Shown one piece after another: positions 24,005 to 38,215 of a DNA stretch of 64,000 nt. Made by a program: the position numbers and the translations under genes. The notes beneath the pieces were generated by a model. The model was not told where the DNA came from. It was given only the letters and a program-made list of their open reading frames with translations, and ran no database searches. Source of the stretch: Opisthorchis felineus (taxonomy: Eukaryota > Platyhelminthes > Trematoda > Opisthorchiida > Opisthorchiidae); the NCBI GenBank assembly GCA_004794785.1, contig SJOL01006494.1:300602-364601 (forward strand), in the 5' to 3' direction. Every line of letters begins with the position of its first letter. Positions within the stretch are counted from its first letter, which is position 1.

Positions 24005-27000
24005 CTAGATGGAGCAGTTCCGGTGGGTAATAAAAATAGTAATTAACTTTAAATCACTTGAGTAACGATGCAAACTGAGCACTCGGATGTCAAAAACCAA
24101 AGCAAAACACGGTATGTGTTGTTAAAATTCGATGCCTCATTAGTTTTCAAGGCTCAGTTTTAGTCAGGAAGCAAAGCAACAGCAACTGAAATAAGGTAAG
24201 TCGTAATGTCTCGAGGTTAATGCGTATTTTCAGCGCTTCAGAAGTGTTGCATTATTTTAAAGTCTGATTGTTCGTGCGTTTTGATACACGGCAATACCTG
24301 GCCCTCAGGCCTGTTCTATCTCTCTAAGCACACCCTAACTGTTCACACTTTTCGATGTAGTTCGTCCCTTGCTGGCCGGGTTTCAGTGGGGACAAAAAGT
24401 GGAAATAATTGTATAGTAGACGGGTACTCTAGCATTCGAATTAGTTACCAAATATTGGGGAGGGCAGGGTTAGTGAATTGGCTTTTGTTGCTTTACCTTA
24501 TCGTTGAGCCTCCGAAGTCCTAGTAGACGTCGTAATTGGAAAGTTAAATCAAGCCCCATTCATAAATGCCGATGAGGTAACCGGATAATGTAAATAAGGA
24601 CATAGGCGTAGTTAGCGAAATACACTCATCTGCAAACAGACATAGGCGTAGGTTGTGCGACAGATAAGGGAGGGACAAAGCGAAACGTCGCTGCAATGTC
24701 TCTTTCTGAAGAGTAATTTCACAAGTTCCGGAACCAGAGAATCTTTCCTATCTCAGGGTGTGAAGAACCAGCAAGATGAATGCAACAGTATTATGCTAAT
24801 TACTAGTAAGTTTGATGGTTCATGGATAAATCCCTCAGTTGCAACTACCCTTTTCCAAGCCACTTCCCACACGTAATCTCACTAAAAAGTCACACGTTTT
24901 TCAAGCTTTATTAAACTTTTATATGGGAACTTTTAAAGTCGAAACCCAGCGTACTGAAATAAGGTGTTTTAATTGGACGTTTGCTGTGGGAAATTTTTTT
25001 AATTGCTTCCACAATCAGTTGGATACAGGTCAAGCGAGAAGTCAGATTATAACATCTATTCCACTAAGCTGTGTTTTGAATTTAAGGCTTCCCACATTAT
25101 GCTCCACATGGTGCTCAATATCCGAGCCGAGTTTGGCCCGAAACTCCTTTAATAAACCTTGTTTAGGGGAATCGAGGTTTCCCATTTCGGCTTATCTACG
25201 TCATAGATCACCACACCGTCGCAGTCTAGTAACATAATGACCAGTCTTCATCGAATTGTCTAGTTACTGTAGAGGGGGTTGGATTTTTAACAAAGCCGCG
25301 AGCACTGGAATCTGAATTTTTACTGCACTGAAATAGTCATGTAATCTCAAGCTAATCCGTGACCTCGACAACAGACTCACTATCAGACAGACCAGTCGAA
25401 ACCTAAAGGCGTCGTGATTTCCAGTCGAGCAGCAGGTCAAATTGCTGTTTGTGTTCACCACAAGTATGACCAAGTGTGTAAACTGACCGAAAACCCTCGT
25501 CGGCTAAATTCGAGCTCACGAGTAACTTCCGTCGTCAAACGGTTACGCACGCACACACGGCCAGCACGTACGCGGGTGCTGCTGTAAGCATCAGTGAAAT
25601 TCTCTTCTGGACCGTGTGTGTCATTATATCATCGTGTATCATTATGAAGCCAGTCATCTGGGTGTGATGACCCAGCGATTCCACAACTTAAGCCATCTTG
25701 CTTGAGATAACTAGATTAATGCGAAGACTGATAAATAAACTACAAATGGTCGGTAACTCGTAACAGCTTAGGGTGACAGAATACTCGTCAGCTTAGATGC
25801 CAAATGTCAAGACCAAGGATGGCATGGACATGTCTAATTTTGAAGTTATAGTGGAACTGTCCACAATATCCTTGTTAAAGTTTTGTATTGCATTGTGACC
25901 ATTGTCCTCTCAATACCCGTTGGTCTACGCGTTATAACGTATGGAGGTGTGCAAACCCTGCATACCAAGTGCATCATCCACTTTAGAGCTTACCCAGATG
26001 AAGGCGGTTATCCTTGAGTCTTGCAACAACCAATGAAACATATCCACAACTGTTGCTACTCAGGAGGAAAAATCAAGTGAATTCATCCTTACCAGCTACT
26101 AGAGCCTATATCCATGGTGCCAGTGGATTATGCTCCCTAAGGCTGAACTTATCAGTTTGTGGAAAAATAAGGCTTTTTGGTAATCTACGTTACGAATTTG
26201 TTTACTTATACTGAGAGGAAATTGGTGTATCTTGAAGGAGGGAGGTGGCTCGTTGGTCATTCGCGTTAGCGTCATACAACCTTCTGTTTAAGCCTACTAA
26301 CAAGCTACGCAGGATTTTTTTGGTTTTGCCATAACTATTTCAGGGTTATAAACAATACGTTGCTGCCGAGTCATCACATATTCGTTACAAAAAGACATGT
26401 TTGCAGCATTTTTGCCTGATGTCTGCCGCATCAACCGTTGCTGATTGGATTCGCTCGCGATAGAGCTGATAGGAATATCACTGACTACTTCTAAATAAGC
26501 TTACTCACTAAGGCCCTTTACCGTGACGGCAAAAAGTGCCAGCGGGTGGTGTTCTAACCTAACAGACGTGGTTCGAAGGAAGCTGAGGTGAGCGCACACG
26601 TGCAGAATTGCTAGGTGGGGATGTTAGAGGTGATGACGTAATTATTGCATGCACTCTTAGCTTGAATGGGGTTAGAAGGAGCCATCCAAAGGTTAACAAG
26701 GATAATAATTATGTTTTATCGACTTAACACCCAACTCATGACCATTTTTTTGAGCCAGTGATATACGTTGTGCCAAGCAATTTTGAACTGCGACAACCAG
26801 ATAATTGCCACCATGTAAAAGCAACTCAATAAATTTAGGCCTAGCAGCTAAGTGGGTAGCAATGTGATGACCCCGTTGGATCGATATTTAGGTGATTCAT
26901 GAAGTATCGAGCCATGGTGGGAGACACTATCGATGATTGACCAGTTAACACGCCACTAGGCACCCCACCGTGTCTCTCGCGTTGCATGCGGTGGATAACT

Positions 27001-27049
27001 GATTGAACTCATTGAAACTGAACAATGATAGATTCACTCAAACACTACA

Positions 27050-27860
27050 TAGTAAGCATACGTTTTTTGAGGTGAAAAAAGTCTCGAGCAGGTGGGATGC
27101 GAAGAAAAGTTGCCAGGGTGGTTGGAATTTTCAGGTACACCCGAGGAGGGAGGCGACTTTTATGACTCTGCAGCTGCTTTATCTTTACCACAAACATTGC
27201 GTTGGTCCTTAGGTGGTTGATCTTCGTCTTAAGTTGGATGTACAAACCAGATATTGGTGGCGTAAGTATATGCGACACATTTATTCGGCTGATGGGACAC
27301 TGTAGTGTATTTGGAAATCTCATCTCCCAGACAGAAATGGAGAGATAAGCAGAAATAATCTATAAATAGAACAGTGACCAGCCCACCGTAACGGACATTA
27401 GAGGCATCCTAAAAATCGTCTTTGATGGCGTCAGAACTAAAGTCGGTTTTAGCGTGAATAAAGAGTACAAACATACAGCGATCAACTTTCCACTTGTGAC
27501 ACTCCTTCACGGACGCCAGAAGACAACCCTCACAGAGGTGACTATCGCCGGGTCTTCACTCAAGCAAGAATCCTTCTGTGCACTGACTTAGAACGCTACC
27601 GACCTCTGAACATACTGCCGCTGAGGCCTGTGGATCACCGGACGCGCGGAGCCAGAATTGAGTGGAGACTGATGTGGTAGTTACTTCAACCACTGTGTTT
27701 GCATCTTGAATTCGTGCTTTTGATAGACAGCAAACACCATTTTCAGGAAAGTCCAGAGTGAGAGCAAGAGCAGCTTGTTTTTCTGCTTTCTTCAGAGTGC
27801 GAACATTAAAACCAGCCAAACAGACTGGGCGTCGAGGCTAGAAGATTGATTTCGAAATAT
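27050..27860 (-). mobile_element. RTE-like element, endonuclease 5' part (decayed)
   Basis: The minus strand from about 27830 reads AGFNVRTL, KQAALALTLDF, GVCCLSKARIQDANTVVEV, STQFWLRASGDPQASAA and VGSVLSQ, which is the start of the AP-like endonuclease of RTE-type elements. Downstream, in other frames, remnants such as SSDAIKDDF and a decayed middle domain can be followed to about 27050. No reverse transcriptase follows, so the copy is 3' truncated or too decayed to see. It lies in the same orientation as the host transporter gene, inside its largest intron. Confidence 0.7.
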
Positions 27861-28339
27861 CTGAGGCTATCAGTGCCGGCTGATGCGCAGATGTTGAAGC
27901 GGAAACCCTTACTAGACGAATGTGGCTCTTTTCATATCACTCATAAGGATAAGCTACAGCTCATCCTTCTTTGATATACCAGCTAAGACGTCGTACTTTG
28001 TGCCTCCGTAAGTTGTTCACCGTAAGGCATTCTTCGCTTCTCTCAACCTATCATCTTGTAGTAATTACGTCTAGAATATGCGTAAGCCTTCCTCAACCGT
28101 TCAAGTATTCCAATCAAACACGTTCCTACGGTCAAAACCGTCATCTCACTCGTAGGCCGAATGCTACCCTTGGATTTTACTTTTTTAAGATGATCTCAGG
28201 GGCTTGCAACTCCTTTGAATCTTGCTAGCCACAGAATGCATGAATTGCCTCCCAGGGACTAGCCAAACTAACTAGCCCGTCTTCTTTTTCTCTTTGCCAG
28301 AACCGCGATGCACTAAGCCTACATTTGGACCTTATATTC

Positions 28340-28445
28340 ACAGAATTGAGACACTGTGGAGTTAACAGGACGGCGAGTGTTCAGAGGTGCTGAGGCCTGT
28401 GGCTCCAGAACTGGCCTCCAGGAGAAACCTCATCCAAAATGCCAT
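28340..28445 (-). mobile_element. Possible short RTE endonuclease fragment
   Basis: The minus strand reads FLLEASSGATGLSTSE in the place of the FWLRASGDPQASAA stretch of the neighbouring element. At the DNA level it shares GCTGAGGCCTGTGG with 27.6 kb. The fragment is about 100 nt and has no other support. Confidence 0.25.
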
Positions 28446-31400
28446 CCGCATGTTTGTTTTACGTACAGCAAAGTTATTCATGGATATTTGTAGTCAAGGT
28501 CAACAAGATATAATCGCAATGCCTCTAGATAGGACAGCAACACGGGGATAGTCTCTACTTTATTAGCACTCGCCTTTTACATTCGCCTATGTTTTCGTAG
28601 GTCCTTTAAATGAATGTGGTGTTACTTTTCGTAAGAAACACCTATTCACACTTATTATAAATCAACGATCTTCTAAAACGGGATTAATCGGCTTCAGGTC
28701 CATTTAGATGGTATGGGAGTCCTATAGAATTAACTACTTTAATACACTCGTCGCCCCCTGGCTGCACACCACTTTTGGTTCGTTTTTGATGTCTGAAAAC
28801 AGTTAGCGCTCCAATAGAAATGACCACTTTTTACTGCCCCTTTAATCTATGCGGGAATATTTTTTAAACTCATGGAAAATTATCAGGTAACCAACGCCTT
28901 CCAGGTATATCAGATGGACTTTTTGTTAGCCTCGAACCTGTTATTGAGGACTAGTGGAGCCTGGAGAGCTTTTCCTAGAGAAGCATTATCAACTCCTACT
29001 GTCTCAGTAACACCAGTAAAAACCTACCTTATTTGGTGATATTAAAATACATAAAACCACTATTTCAAGGGAAACTAGGTGCTGTTATAATCCGTGAGTT
29101 AGATACATGAATAACATTAAGTGTTCAGAACAGTGATTCACTTTCAACAATCACTCGTAAGGAGGTTGATTTAACGCCCTATTCACCAACGGAAATCTAG
29201 CTTATCAAGTCATACAGTTACAAAGGCTATGACATGTTCGTCAACCCAACTTTGTTCCCATTCCAAATGGGAATTTTCGAAATCTAGCTTTAATTTTTCA
29301 TAGTACGGGCATTGTATGCGCCAGCCAAATAGCACAGTTATTTCTCTCAAAAGCATCTTGCTACATTTACTGGACTTGTTAAATGGTGTTTCGATTACTA
29401 GTCTGTTCATACAAAATAACTGAGGTCAAGTTTAATAGCAGAGCTTGGACATCAGTACATGGCAAAGTTAGCCTTGCGACGCTGTTCTGTCACTGTTGGT
29501 TTTGGCTTGCTTGGCGACTGCAGTACTGACAGCTCGGATGTTGACCAATCCTGACAACCACCGTTGATTACCGACAGACAAAACAAATTGTGCAGGAGGT
29601 CAAAGGTTTCATCCAACAACCGATATCCATTCTAACTGATGAAATCTGTCTTGCCTACGACGATTGCAAGACGACAAGAAAAATATATAAATGGGACTTG
29701 GTAAAACGGACGAAACCAACAATCGGACCTTACATGTGGGTAGCAGACGGCAATCGAATCTTTTAAATCTCAGGTGCTTTGCTTCAAAGCAACAAACAAC
29801 TGAAAGTGACTGGAATTGACTGAAATATGGCTGGACTCACATGTCTCAGAAGACCTTACAAGCCCATTCAGTGTTAACCGTGGCAGAAATTCCGCAATCG
29901 GCCTTGAACTACACACTGAAGATCTACCATAGACGTTTCTCAAAGAAAGGCCAAATGCGGTGCATCCCCATGAGGGAATATTCTCGAGATTATTTATTAC
30001 TTCCTTCATAAACACTTCATTGGAAAGGAGGATGAATAACTACCACAGCAAATGAAAAAGAAAGGAAACGTTCATAGTGGAGTACACTAACACCTTCAAG
30101 GATGAGTCCGTTATGGTTTTCGCTCTCTGCACCAACATCCTTACCTATACCGAACGCATTTTCTTTTATTCTGAAAAATGACACCCCGCCACTAATGCTG
30201 CTTACTGACTGTCAAGCTGTACGGATCAAACCTAAGTGGCATACTCAGTTTGATTGGATGCACTCATGCATGGAAACCACAACAGTTTTCCAAGGACAAA
30301 TACAATCCGATCATTACTGGAAATAGAGTGCGATAGTTAGTGGAATCTAACCTATAACATCAGTCAACAATGCGGGTGAAAAGACCCTGAGGAAAGAGCT
30401 CCAAAGATGGGTGAGTCGACTGATCCCTTCTGCGAAGTACTTGATGTTCGTTATTATTATTTGTTATTTCTGTCAAGTTATCCGGGGAAAGAATACTGGA
30501 TAATCGCATAAAATTCATAACATTTCTTCCTAAATGGCAGAAAGGAACCATACCCGGTATATAATTTCTTTCAAGAACCTAAGTAGCCGCTTTTCTTTTC
30601 TTTATTGGCCACCAATTTTGGTTTACCTACTTTCACATGAAAAGTAATTCCTCCACCTGTTCTTTATCACGGCAGCCTGGTAATTAATGACACTAAATGA
30701 CAGTATATATACTCAAATAGTGAGGTGTTGAGGGGGCTTGTGTGATGCTAAAAAGACCTGCAATCAGACCAACTTAAGACCACGTGGCGTAGCATATACA
30801 GGCGCTCCCTCAGATTCCCTTTGTCTGGCTCTTTCGATGCCTGGACAAAATGTAAGCATAAATTATGAATAGAAGCCACTCAGCTAGGCGCTAAGCTTAT
30901 GCATCAGCCTTTACCATGTGCGAACATGGCTACTAGGAAAAGATCTACGTAGTGAATTGACGAGCATATTGAAATTATCATCTACACCAGCAGTCTACAG
31001 AGAACTTATGAAAATACAGTATTCTACTTATTTAAAGCTTCAGAAAAAGCTAAAATAAAGGTATTCATATCAAACAGATGTGGTTGTAATAAACAGGAAG
31101 GATATTCAGAACTGATCATCGTTGGTGAATAACACGTATTTTATCAGTCCTTCTTTTGCATACGATAGATTCTATTACATTTTGTTTCAGTTAAGTTGAT
31201 TTGTGGCTGCCAGGCCACTGACGTTGTTTCTATTCCAAAATGAGAAATTTGTTTGCTCTTGCGAGTTAAGTTCACCGGGATCTCCTGTGCACCTCTGCGC
31301 ACTTTCCCAACAGTAGTCATTTCCTCCTACGCAAGTCCCCAGCCAGACTAAGATCGGTGAAATAGTCATTAGCAGGGACGTTACAGCCTTCATTGAGAAG

Positions 31401-33715
31401 TGCACTCATCAACCGTATTATCAAGTGCTATGTAAAAGTAAGGCAACCGCGTTTGCTCTTTTCATAAGCATTGAAATAAGGGACATAATATTCACGTATT
31501 TGGATCGACCATCCAGAACTTTATGCAAAATTCATCCGGCATCAAATTGGTAAACTGACAGCGTGAATTCGAGGGCATAGGTTATTCGTAAAAAGCCAAA
31601 CGGATGTCAGGGGAGAAGCATCACATTAGTTAGCTGTGAAAAGTTCGGATGTGGCACAAATAGGTGAACTAAACGTGAATTCGTATCATTAGAGCGAGGA
31701 TTATTTTTTTACCAGAAAAAATCGATTTCTTTGCACCAATCGGTCGAACATGTGTGAATCAAAACCAACACTCCAGAAAAAATGGGCAAAGTGACGTTCC
31801 TCGTAAAGCTCATGTGCATATCGCAATCCGATGAATGCCGTCAATTCATGCGCTGACGCCCTCAAGATCACTAATACTGTATCAAAGTCCGTAAAATTTT
31901 GTCATAAATGAGCAGTTTTTATGTGTTTAGCAGAGTGCGGACTATTCCATTGGTGTATGTTTTTTAACCCAGGACGGTCTCTAAAAATCCGACCGTTCAT
32001 TTTGGTTGGTCCCCTTTCATCCAAACTTACTTATCCAAATTCGAGGTTACCCAGACACTCAGTTTACATTTCAGGCCACTTCAGTTGCAACTTGTACATC
32101 AGTACACGCGTTGATCCGCCGAAGATGTTTGCACGCGACTAGCCCATGGGCTAGACGGTTCATAATAAAATATGCGCACACGCAATTGTCTTCAGACTGA
32201 AGGCATTCTTCTCATCTGTTCTCACCAACCCACTATTGATGATCTATCACCAAACCGTCCATCAATACGCACGACTTTGCAGGGCGAGCGGAAGCGGGGA
32301 CTGGTCATGTGAGGGCCAGGTCGAGACGAATCGGCTGTAATCAGGGTTTGGAAATTCAACCATTCCGCTTCATATTGGTTCGGTGGCTTCCGTTCGCTTT
32401 CCCCTAGGGCCTATTTGGAAATCTCATGACACAAAGGTGAAGCCGCTTCACACGACAAAACCGACTGAGATGAAACTTGGAGTGATTGCGTTAAACTATA
32501 TTTTGTAAAGTCATGAATAAACAAGGAAGAAAAAACCGAAGCAACATGACCCCGGGAAAAGATTAAGGATATTAGTGTTATAATAGAATCTCTTCCGGAC
32601 ACGCTGTTGTACGACACCAGTGTACACACACCTACCCAAAGCACCCCTCGGGCTAAACACAAACGAACTCATCACATTTTCCAAAACAGTCTTCTCCGAT
32701 TGACTCACTTCGATGGGTCTTGCAGTTCTTCTGTGATCATGTTTAAAAAGTTCCTACAAACGTCAATGAACAAGTGATTAGCAGGGCACACTATTCACGG
32801 ATTCCACGTTTTATCGGAATCCTCACTAGAAGCGCAATATCAATTTTTCAAACCAAAGATGAAGCAGCTCTAATGTTAGTTCTGGCTTTATAACGCACTT
32901 TCAGTTAGCTTTGCATGACACACTCCATTCCCGTTTAACCGTGACAGCAAACTAGTATTATTATCGGTGAAGAGAATCCAAATGAAAGGACCGGAAAGGA
33001 ATGGGGACATCCCTAAATTTCATCATGAACACGAAAAAACGAATTCGTTTTCCATTTTATGTGATCCTCAGAAGCTTCACTCATTAGCCACTAGTGTGCT
33101 TCACAATGCCACAGACGCTTCAGACGCTGTTGCCACCGAAGATTAACAAGCATATCTGAATGCACTTAGTACCTTAAAATTAAACAACATAGAGACCTGT
33201 CAAGTTCGACCACTGGTCTTGTAATTTTTTTTGCTTGTCAGACGGCATTGATAGTAAAGAGTCTTCCGAGTGTTATGAAACCCGCAAGACGAGTGCATAC
33301 AGCCCTAAAAGGTCTGCAGCCTGATTTCGCTGTATTTACTTTCCAGAACCCAAGCAACCCTCCCTGCTGGGTCCAAAGGCCTCATCAGCTCCTCCGTTCG
33401 CCCTTCTGTGGAAAAAATCCTGGAGGCTACATTATCGTGGCAACTCCATTGTGGATACTGGTGATCCACTGGCGTAACAATGAAAAATTCATTAAGAAAG
33501 GTTGGTAATTATAGTAGGAGAAATGCATGGGCCCAAACGATGAGCTTTTAGGTGCACAGTTAAAAACCCACCGGTTAATGATTTAAAAAAACAGGGAGGA
33601 AGTTTGGAAGGGTGATATTCAAACAAAATCACATGTTGGTGGTGTCAAGAGATTTGGAAATTTTAAGGGAGATTTCTCCCTGTCAGTGAAGGCTGTCTAT
33701 GCAGTGCGCATCTCA

Positions 33716-33789
33716 CAAAGCTCAAAGAGTTTCGAACCCACGACTTTCTGGCCAGTTGTTGAAACCTTAACCATTTGGCCATGAGCGGC
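33716..33789 (-). repeat. tRNA-like pol III promoter segment (SINE head or tRNA pseudogene)
   Basis: On the minus strand an A-box-like TGGCCAAATGG (33781-33771) is followed 32 nt later by a B-box-like GGTTCGAAACT (33738-33728). The segment begins GCCGCTC and resembles a Ser/Leu-type tRNA in its GGTTAAGG D-arm region. The acceptor stem pairs only partly (GCTC with GAGC) and the B box has two mismatches, so a functional tRNA is unlikely. A tRNA-derived SINE or pseudogene fits better. Confidence 0.45.
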
Positions 33790-35999
33790 TGATCAGCAGT
33801 GTGATCAGTTCTCAATTAGACAGGATATCGTGCCACTCATCCATCAATCACGGACTGCACACTGTTGATGACTCCCAACAAGGATGAAACAGATGTACAG
33901 TGCTTCTTACCTTTTCAGCATAGATTGACTTCACGGATAGGAGAAAATCCCTATTGAAAATTGTCATATAGCTTCACCTCATCAATCAATAAATAGCTCA
34001 GAAAAAGAATGCTTTAAAAAGATGAACAAAACTTCCTTCTGAAAAGTTGTTGCTCGAGCAGCCAGTCAACACTCGTAACCACATGATGTGGACCACGTGG
34101 ATGAAGGACGAGTGCCGGTATATCCTGTTTAAGTGCGACTTAATTACACTGATGATCCCCCGCTCGTGGCCACAAATCCATAAGTCCACAAATCATCAAT
34201 TGTAAGTCACGAAAACAGTGGCGGTAGTATTTGGTAACGTATTTTCTGAAAGTGTGTGTGCGAGAATAGCAGTGCATGTGCACTGCATATGGATTTCTTG
34301 CACCTGTTGCATGCCGTTTCGGCTTTACTCTCCTTGTTTGTTCAGTCTTTCCCCGTCTTTAGATGACACCATTACATCCGTGTCTTACACACTGGTATGA
34401 TGAAGCTCGTCTTTCTTAAGTGGATTTGCTCTGGCACGCTTAAGTTCATCCAAGGATGTGAAGCTGAACAGGCTATCGATCTTATTTGTCAAAGTGGCAC
34501 GTTACATTAGAAAGCGAAGAGTACAGAGAGCTCGTTGGTGCTTTGTCATCTAAGGGTAACTCGTCAGTTCAGCTGATGACAATTCAAACTTTCTCCATTT
34601 AGGTAAAACATGTTCCAAAACAACTGCTCTTCTGGAGGTCGAAGCAACTAAACGGAACATTGTGCAGGACTCTGGAGCAGAATTTGTCCTTGAAAATCAA
34701 CTGGACAATCGCAGGTATCTTTACTCCGCTGTAGCTTTCGCAGAAAGTTGTGATAGGTGAGAATAGCAAGGCTACAGTTGAAGCCATCGTTCTCGGCCTT
34801 GCTTCTACTTTATTTTAAACTCGTTATCAAACTCCAACTGTGTTCCAACCCATTCGATTCGCTAGTCGCCTGGTTCTTCCGCAGTTAGAAAAGTTGAACA
34901 AGGGGGGTATCAATGTGGTTAACATAACCACGTCGGGTTTTCAACCAAGGTTAGGAGAACTCACTAGAGTCTTGCTTTCTTGCGAGGCAATTTTCAAAGT
35001 TTTGGTCTACACGTATGCGTGATATCTCCTGCCAAAAAATGAAAAAGTAGCATGTTCTCTACTGATAATCTTGGCAGCGTAGGTATCAACCGGTGGGGAT
35101 TTCGGGTTTTATAGCTCTTGAAGAAAAAGGAAAGTATTCCTCAGCCCAGGGTACTTACGCAATTTAAAGTCAGAAGACGGGTTTGCGGGAAACTCGAGTT
35201 AACTGCCTTCGGAAACCCACAGAAATGTCTCGCAAGTATAATAATTTTACAGTGACAGCAGTCTCCAAAAATTAATTTACTCGAAGTTCCATGCTGTTGT
35301 GGTTTTCGTGCAACCATCATGATGGCTCCTTGACATGCTAGACGTCAAACAAGGAAATAAAGCTGGTGTGTCCAAAGTCATCTAATAGGATTTACCTGCC
35401 TGTAGTAAACAAAGCGAATGGAAAGTCATCTAACTATGGAAGTGTCCCCCTCCAGAAGAGCCAAAATCCCTACCCGGAAAGAATTCAGGTAAAAAAAGTT
35501 CTAGTATTGCTACAAAGCACTATATTAGTAAAAGGGCTTTATTTTGACTTTTGAAGATGGAATGAATGTCGCATAGAATTTCTGTTATATTTTCACACCA
35601 GCATTTTCTCTCTTGCTCCGTAGAAAAGAAGACAGCGCTATATCTTGTACCTCATGAAAGTGAAATAGTTTTAAGACGGTCGTTACTACTTAACACACAA
35701 GACCAATCGCATTTGTACATGGGGCACTGTTTAATTTTTTCCAGGTTTTATCCATTAAATGATGAAGCGCTTCAGCAATGAATGAATACAGCAGCTCTGG
35801 ATCTAAAAAGGAGAATATCAGGTGTGACGGGTAACGACTTGATTACAAACAAAATCTAAGGAACGAAAACCGGGGAAAGTTCCGGCTCATGGGAGAAAGC
35901 TTCCATAGAGTGTGTTCCTGCCATCCTACTTTAATCTAAATATAACTAAGCTTGGAGAAATTCAGCCATGATTCAGTGAATGTATCTTGCTGGAAAAGC

Positions 36000-38215
36000 T
36001 ACAGATTTGACAGGCGACAAAGATTTAGCTTCCATTTGCCTGCATCCACTGTATCCAGGGCTTGTGATGCATGAGGCCAGCTGAACTGCTGTTCGAAGTG
36101 CTCAGCCCATCATTCCAATCAAGGTTTCCGTAAATAAATCACCGAGTCGTAGTTTCACTTATCGTTTTATTGACAATCGCTTTCCTTCGGCCAGTCAGGC
36201 GAATTAGACGGTGGAAGTCATGGCTTTTTCCAGTGGCAAAAGTCTTCTCCGCTTCCTGGGGCATTATTGTATAACAGAGCTAGCCATCTTTCCTTAGACT
36301 CACCCTTATTTGGTATTTGAGGGATTGGCGTACGCAGTCGTACTCGTTGACTGCTGGTTTGGATTTCCTAGCATCCACCAGAGCCAGTAACCTCGGCGAT
36401 ATCTAGTGGTCATTTGATCGTTTAGCAGAAATCGGACGGATAGCTCTAGACACCGCTAGCATATCTCACTTACATCATCAACGTGTTCATTACCAGTGCT
36501 GTGCTGGTTTAGTGTAGAGAGTAGTTGAGCGAACCCAGATGGATACTGCTGAGCTAAGATGGTTTGCTGACCCCATAAATCAATGGGGAAAAAGCTTCGT
36601 TTTTCTCCTGAAAAATTTCATTTTACTAAACATGATCGCGGCGTTTTTATGAGTATAGAAACAGCCTTCCTGGACGCCGCTCTGAGTTCAGCATTAGCTC
36701 TTCGAATTTACCGTATGCGATTGGTTCCGCTCCCGATTGGTTATTTGGTAGCAGCCGCTTTTGATTCACAGTACCCCCATTGTCAACTAAAACACATAAA
36801 GCCTGCTGACTGGATGACATCGGCTTGCTGCCACTGTGAAACACTTGAGATGGTTGTACGGTAGGCTTTGAATCAGATTCGGACAGCTGTCAGCTGATCA
36901 TGTTACCTTGTACCTTGTTGCACACTCCACATCGTCTCTTACCCCTACAGGCAGTTCTCCAACAATGTTGGATTGACATACTTTTTTCTGAATTGCGGGG
37001 ACATGATGGAAAGCGAACTGTCAGAAGCGCTGTTACTATGGTGTGATCAGAATCAAGTTTTGTATCCGAGAAAGATCAACCATCCTGTATTGCGGGTCTC
37101 CACTGATGACTGATAGACACGCGATCTAACAAGGTTCACGGTTCATTTGCAGTTGGTGGCTGCCAGGTTACACGATGCAAGCGTTTACGTTTAAAATTTG
37201 TGCTGGCTTGAAGCAACTGATGATCAGCTCACAACTAGATGAGTCGCTCACCGTTGTCTGACGACCAACCTGGACATTCATATTGCCCACAAGGATGGCA
37301 AATCAGTGCTTCTTGCTTAAAGCATGTGTCTGGTTAGATCTCAAGAAAAAGTATCCTTCCCAGCTTCGGGGCTGTAGTCCGTTAGTACATAAGTTGACAT
37401 GTGTGGCATTAAGCTTGACTTAGCCGGACAGCTGAAATGCGCGAAGACGAGTGCCCACTTGAATCCAATCCAGCATAGAGTGCTCAGCCTTGGAACTGAG
37501 GTCGGCTCCCATGCCATACATTCCACAATTCATCGCTTCTGGATCACCAAAAAACGGAGAATGAAATGTGAAAACGCAGATGCCGTATCACTCCTAGGTC
37601 TTTTACGTGTGCTTCAGAGACACAGCATGCATCAATTCCAGAGGGGTATAAGGTTTAAGGGAGAATTTCCTGTTTGCCGATTTGACATAAAGTGCGGATG
37701 TTGAAAGCCCCTTTGTAGAGAGCAGATCTTGGATTTAGTACTGTTATTTTAGTTATTTTTACTTGGCAGTGGGTTGGGTGAGAAACATTGGTCAGATAAG
37801 TGACAATCAAATGACGTTCGTTTGTAGGATGAGAAGGAATTGGAAGGACATCCGTGAACAAGCTATACCTCCCTGTTGTCCAGGCCAAGAAAGGAAGTGT
37901 AAGTGATAAATACATCTTGAGCCCTTGGCCAAAAACGGGACAGACGAAGCAGTGCTGACGATGATGCAATGCTGGTACCTTCGCGCACAACAGATGCTTT
38001 TGGAGCTTTATCGGGTTTTTTGTAGGTTTTAATTTTATTTCAGTCGTACTGAAAAATCCCTTGGCGGTTACGGTGAACCGTTTGGCGTTGAAATCAGCGG
38101 TTTGAGGTCGACCTTTTTGAAGTATACCTTCTCGAAGGAGGGCAGCATCGCTGCTTCCATAAACGTAGCCGTGCTGATCGCCCGAGGGAAACACTTCAGC
38201 GTCTCCACACCCCAA
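36000..38215 (-). mobile_element. RTE-like element, 5' half with endonuclease
   Basis: A 186-codon open frame (38215-37655, minus) ends in KGAFNIRTLCQIGKQ, the usual entry to the RTE endonuclease. In other frames the domain continues: IDACCVSEAHVKDLGVI near 37620, GDPEAMNCGMYGMG near 37540, SMLDWIQVGTRLRA near 37470, ILVGNMNVQVGRQ near 37270, VTWQPP near 37160 and LDSDH near 37050. A linker follows, with HRLIRLTGRRK near 36200 and a decayed stretch to about 36000. The reverse transcriptase was not found. The open N-terminal extension is notable because the rest has many breaks. It includes a Cys/His-rich patch (CAKVPALHHRQHCFVC), whose role is unknown. Confidence 0.75.

Noticed and set aside
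24839..25237. 132-codon plus-strand frame
   Set aside because: Antisense to the transporter intron, with no domain or signal and no splice evidence. Treated as chance.
26555..26600. GGTTCGAAGG B-box-like sequence, possible tRNA
   Set aside because: No A box or cloverleaf can be formed upstream.
29770..30015. Minus-strand frame with FMKEVINNLENIP, similar to TEE.I.P..NLP
   Set aside because: The NLP part is already in exon 5, no NYLN precedes it, and no suitable splice sites bound it. Probably chance.
30635..30660. Candidate for the missing transporter micro-exon (G AAT TAC .. AG with GTAAAC donor, minus strand)
   Set aside because: The phases fit on both sides and it reads NYF, but it is six residues short, lacks the EE motif and has no pyrimidine tract before the acceptor.
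33340..33420. Minus-strand RTEELMRP after a good acceptor-like ATTTTTTCCACAG
   Set aside because: Joining to exon 4 would create a TGA, NYLN is absent, and the surroundings look repeat-derived.
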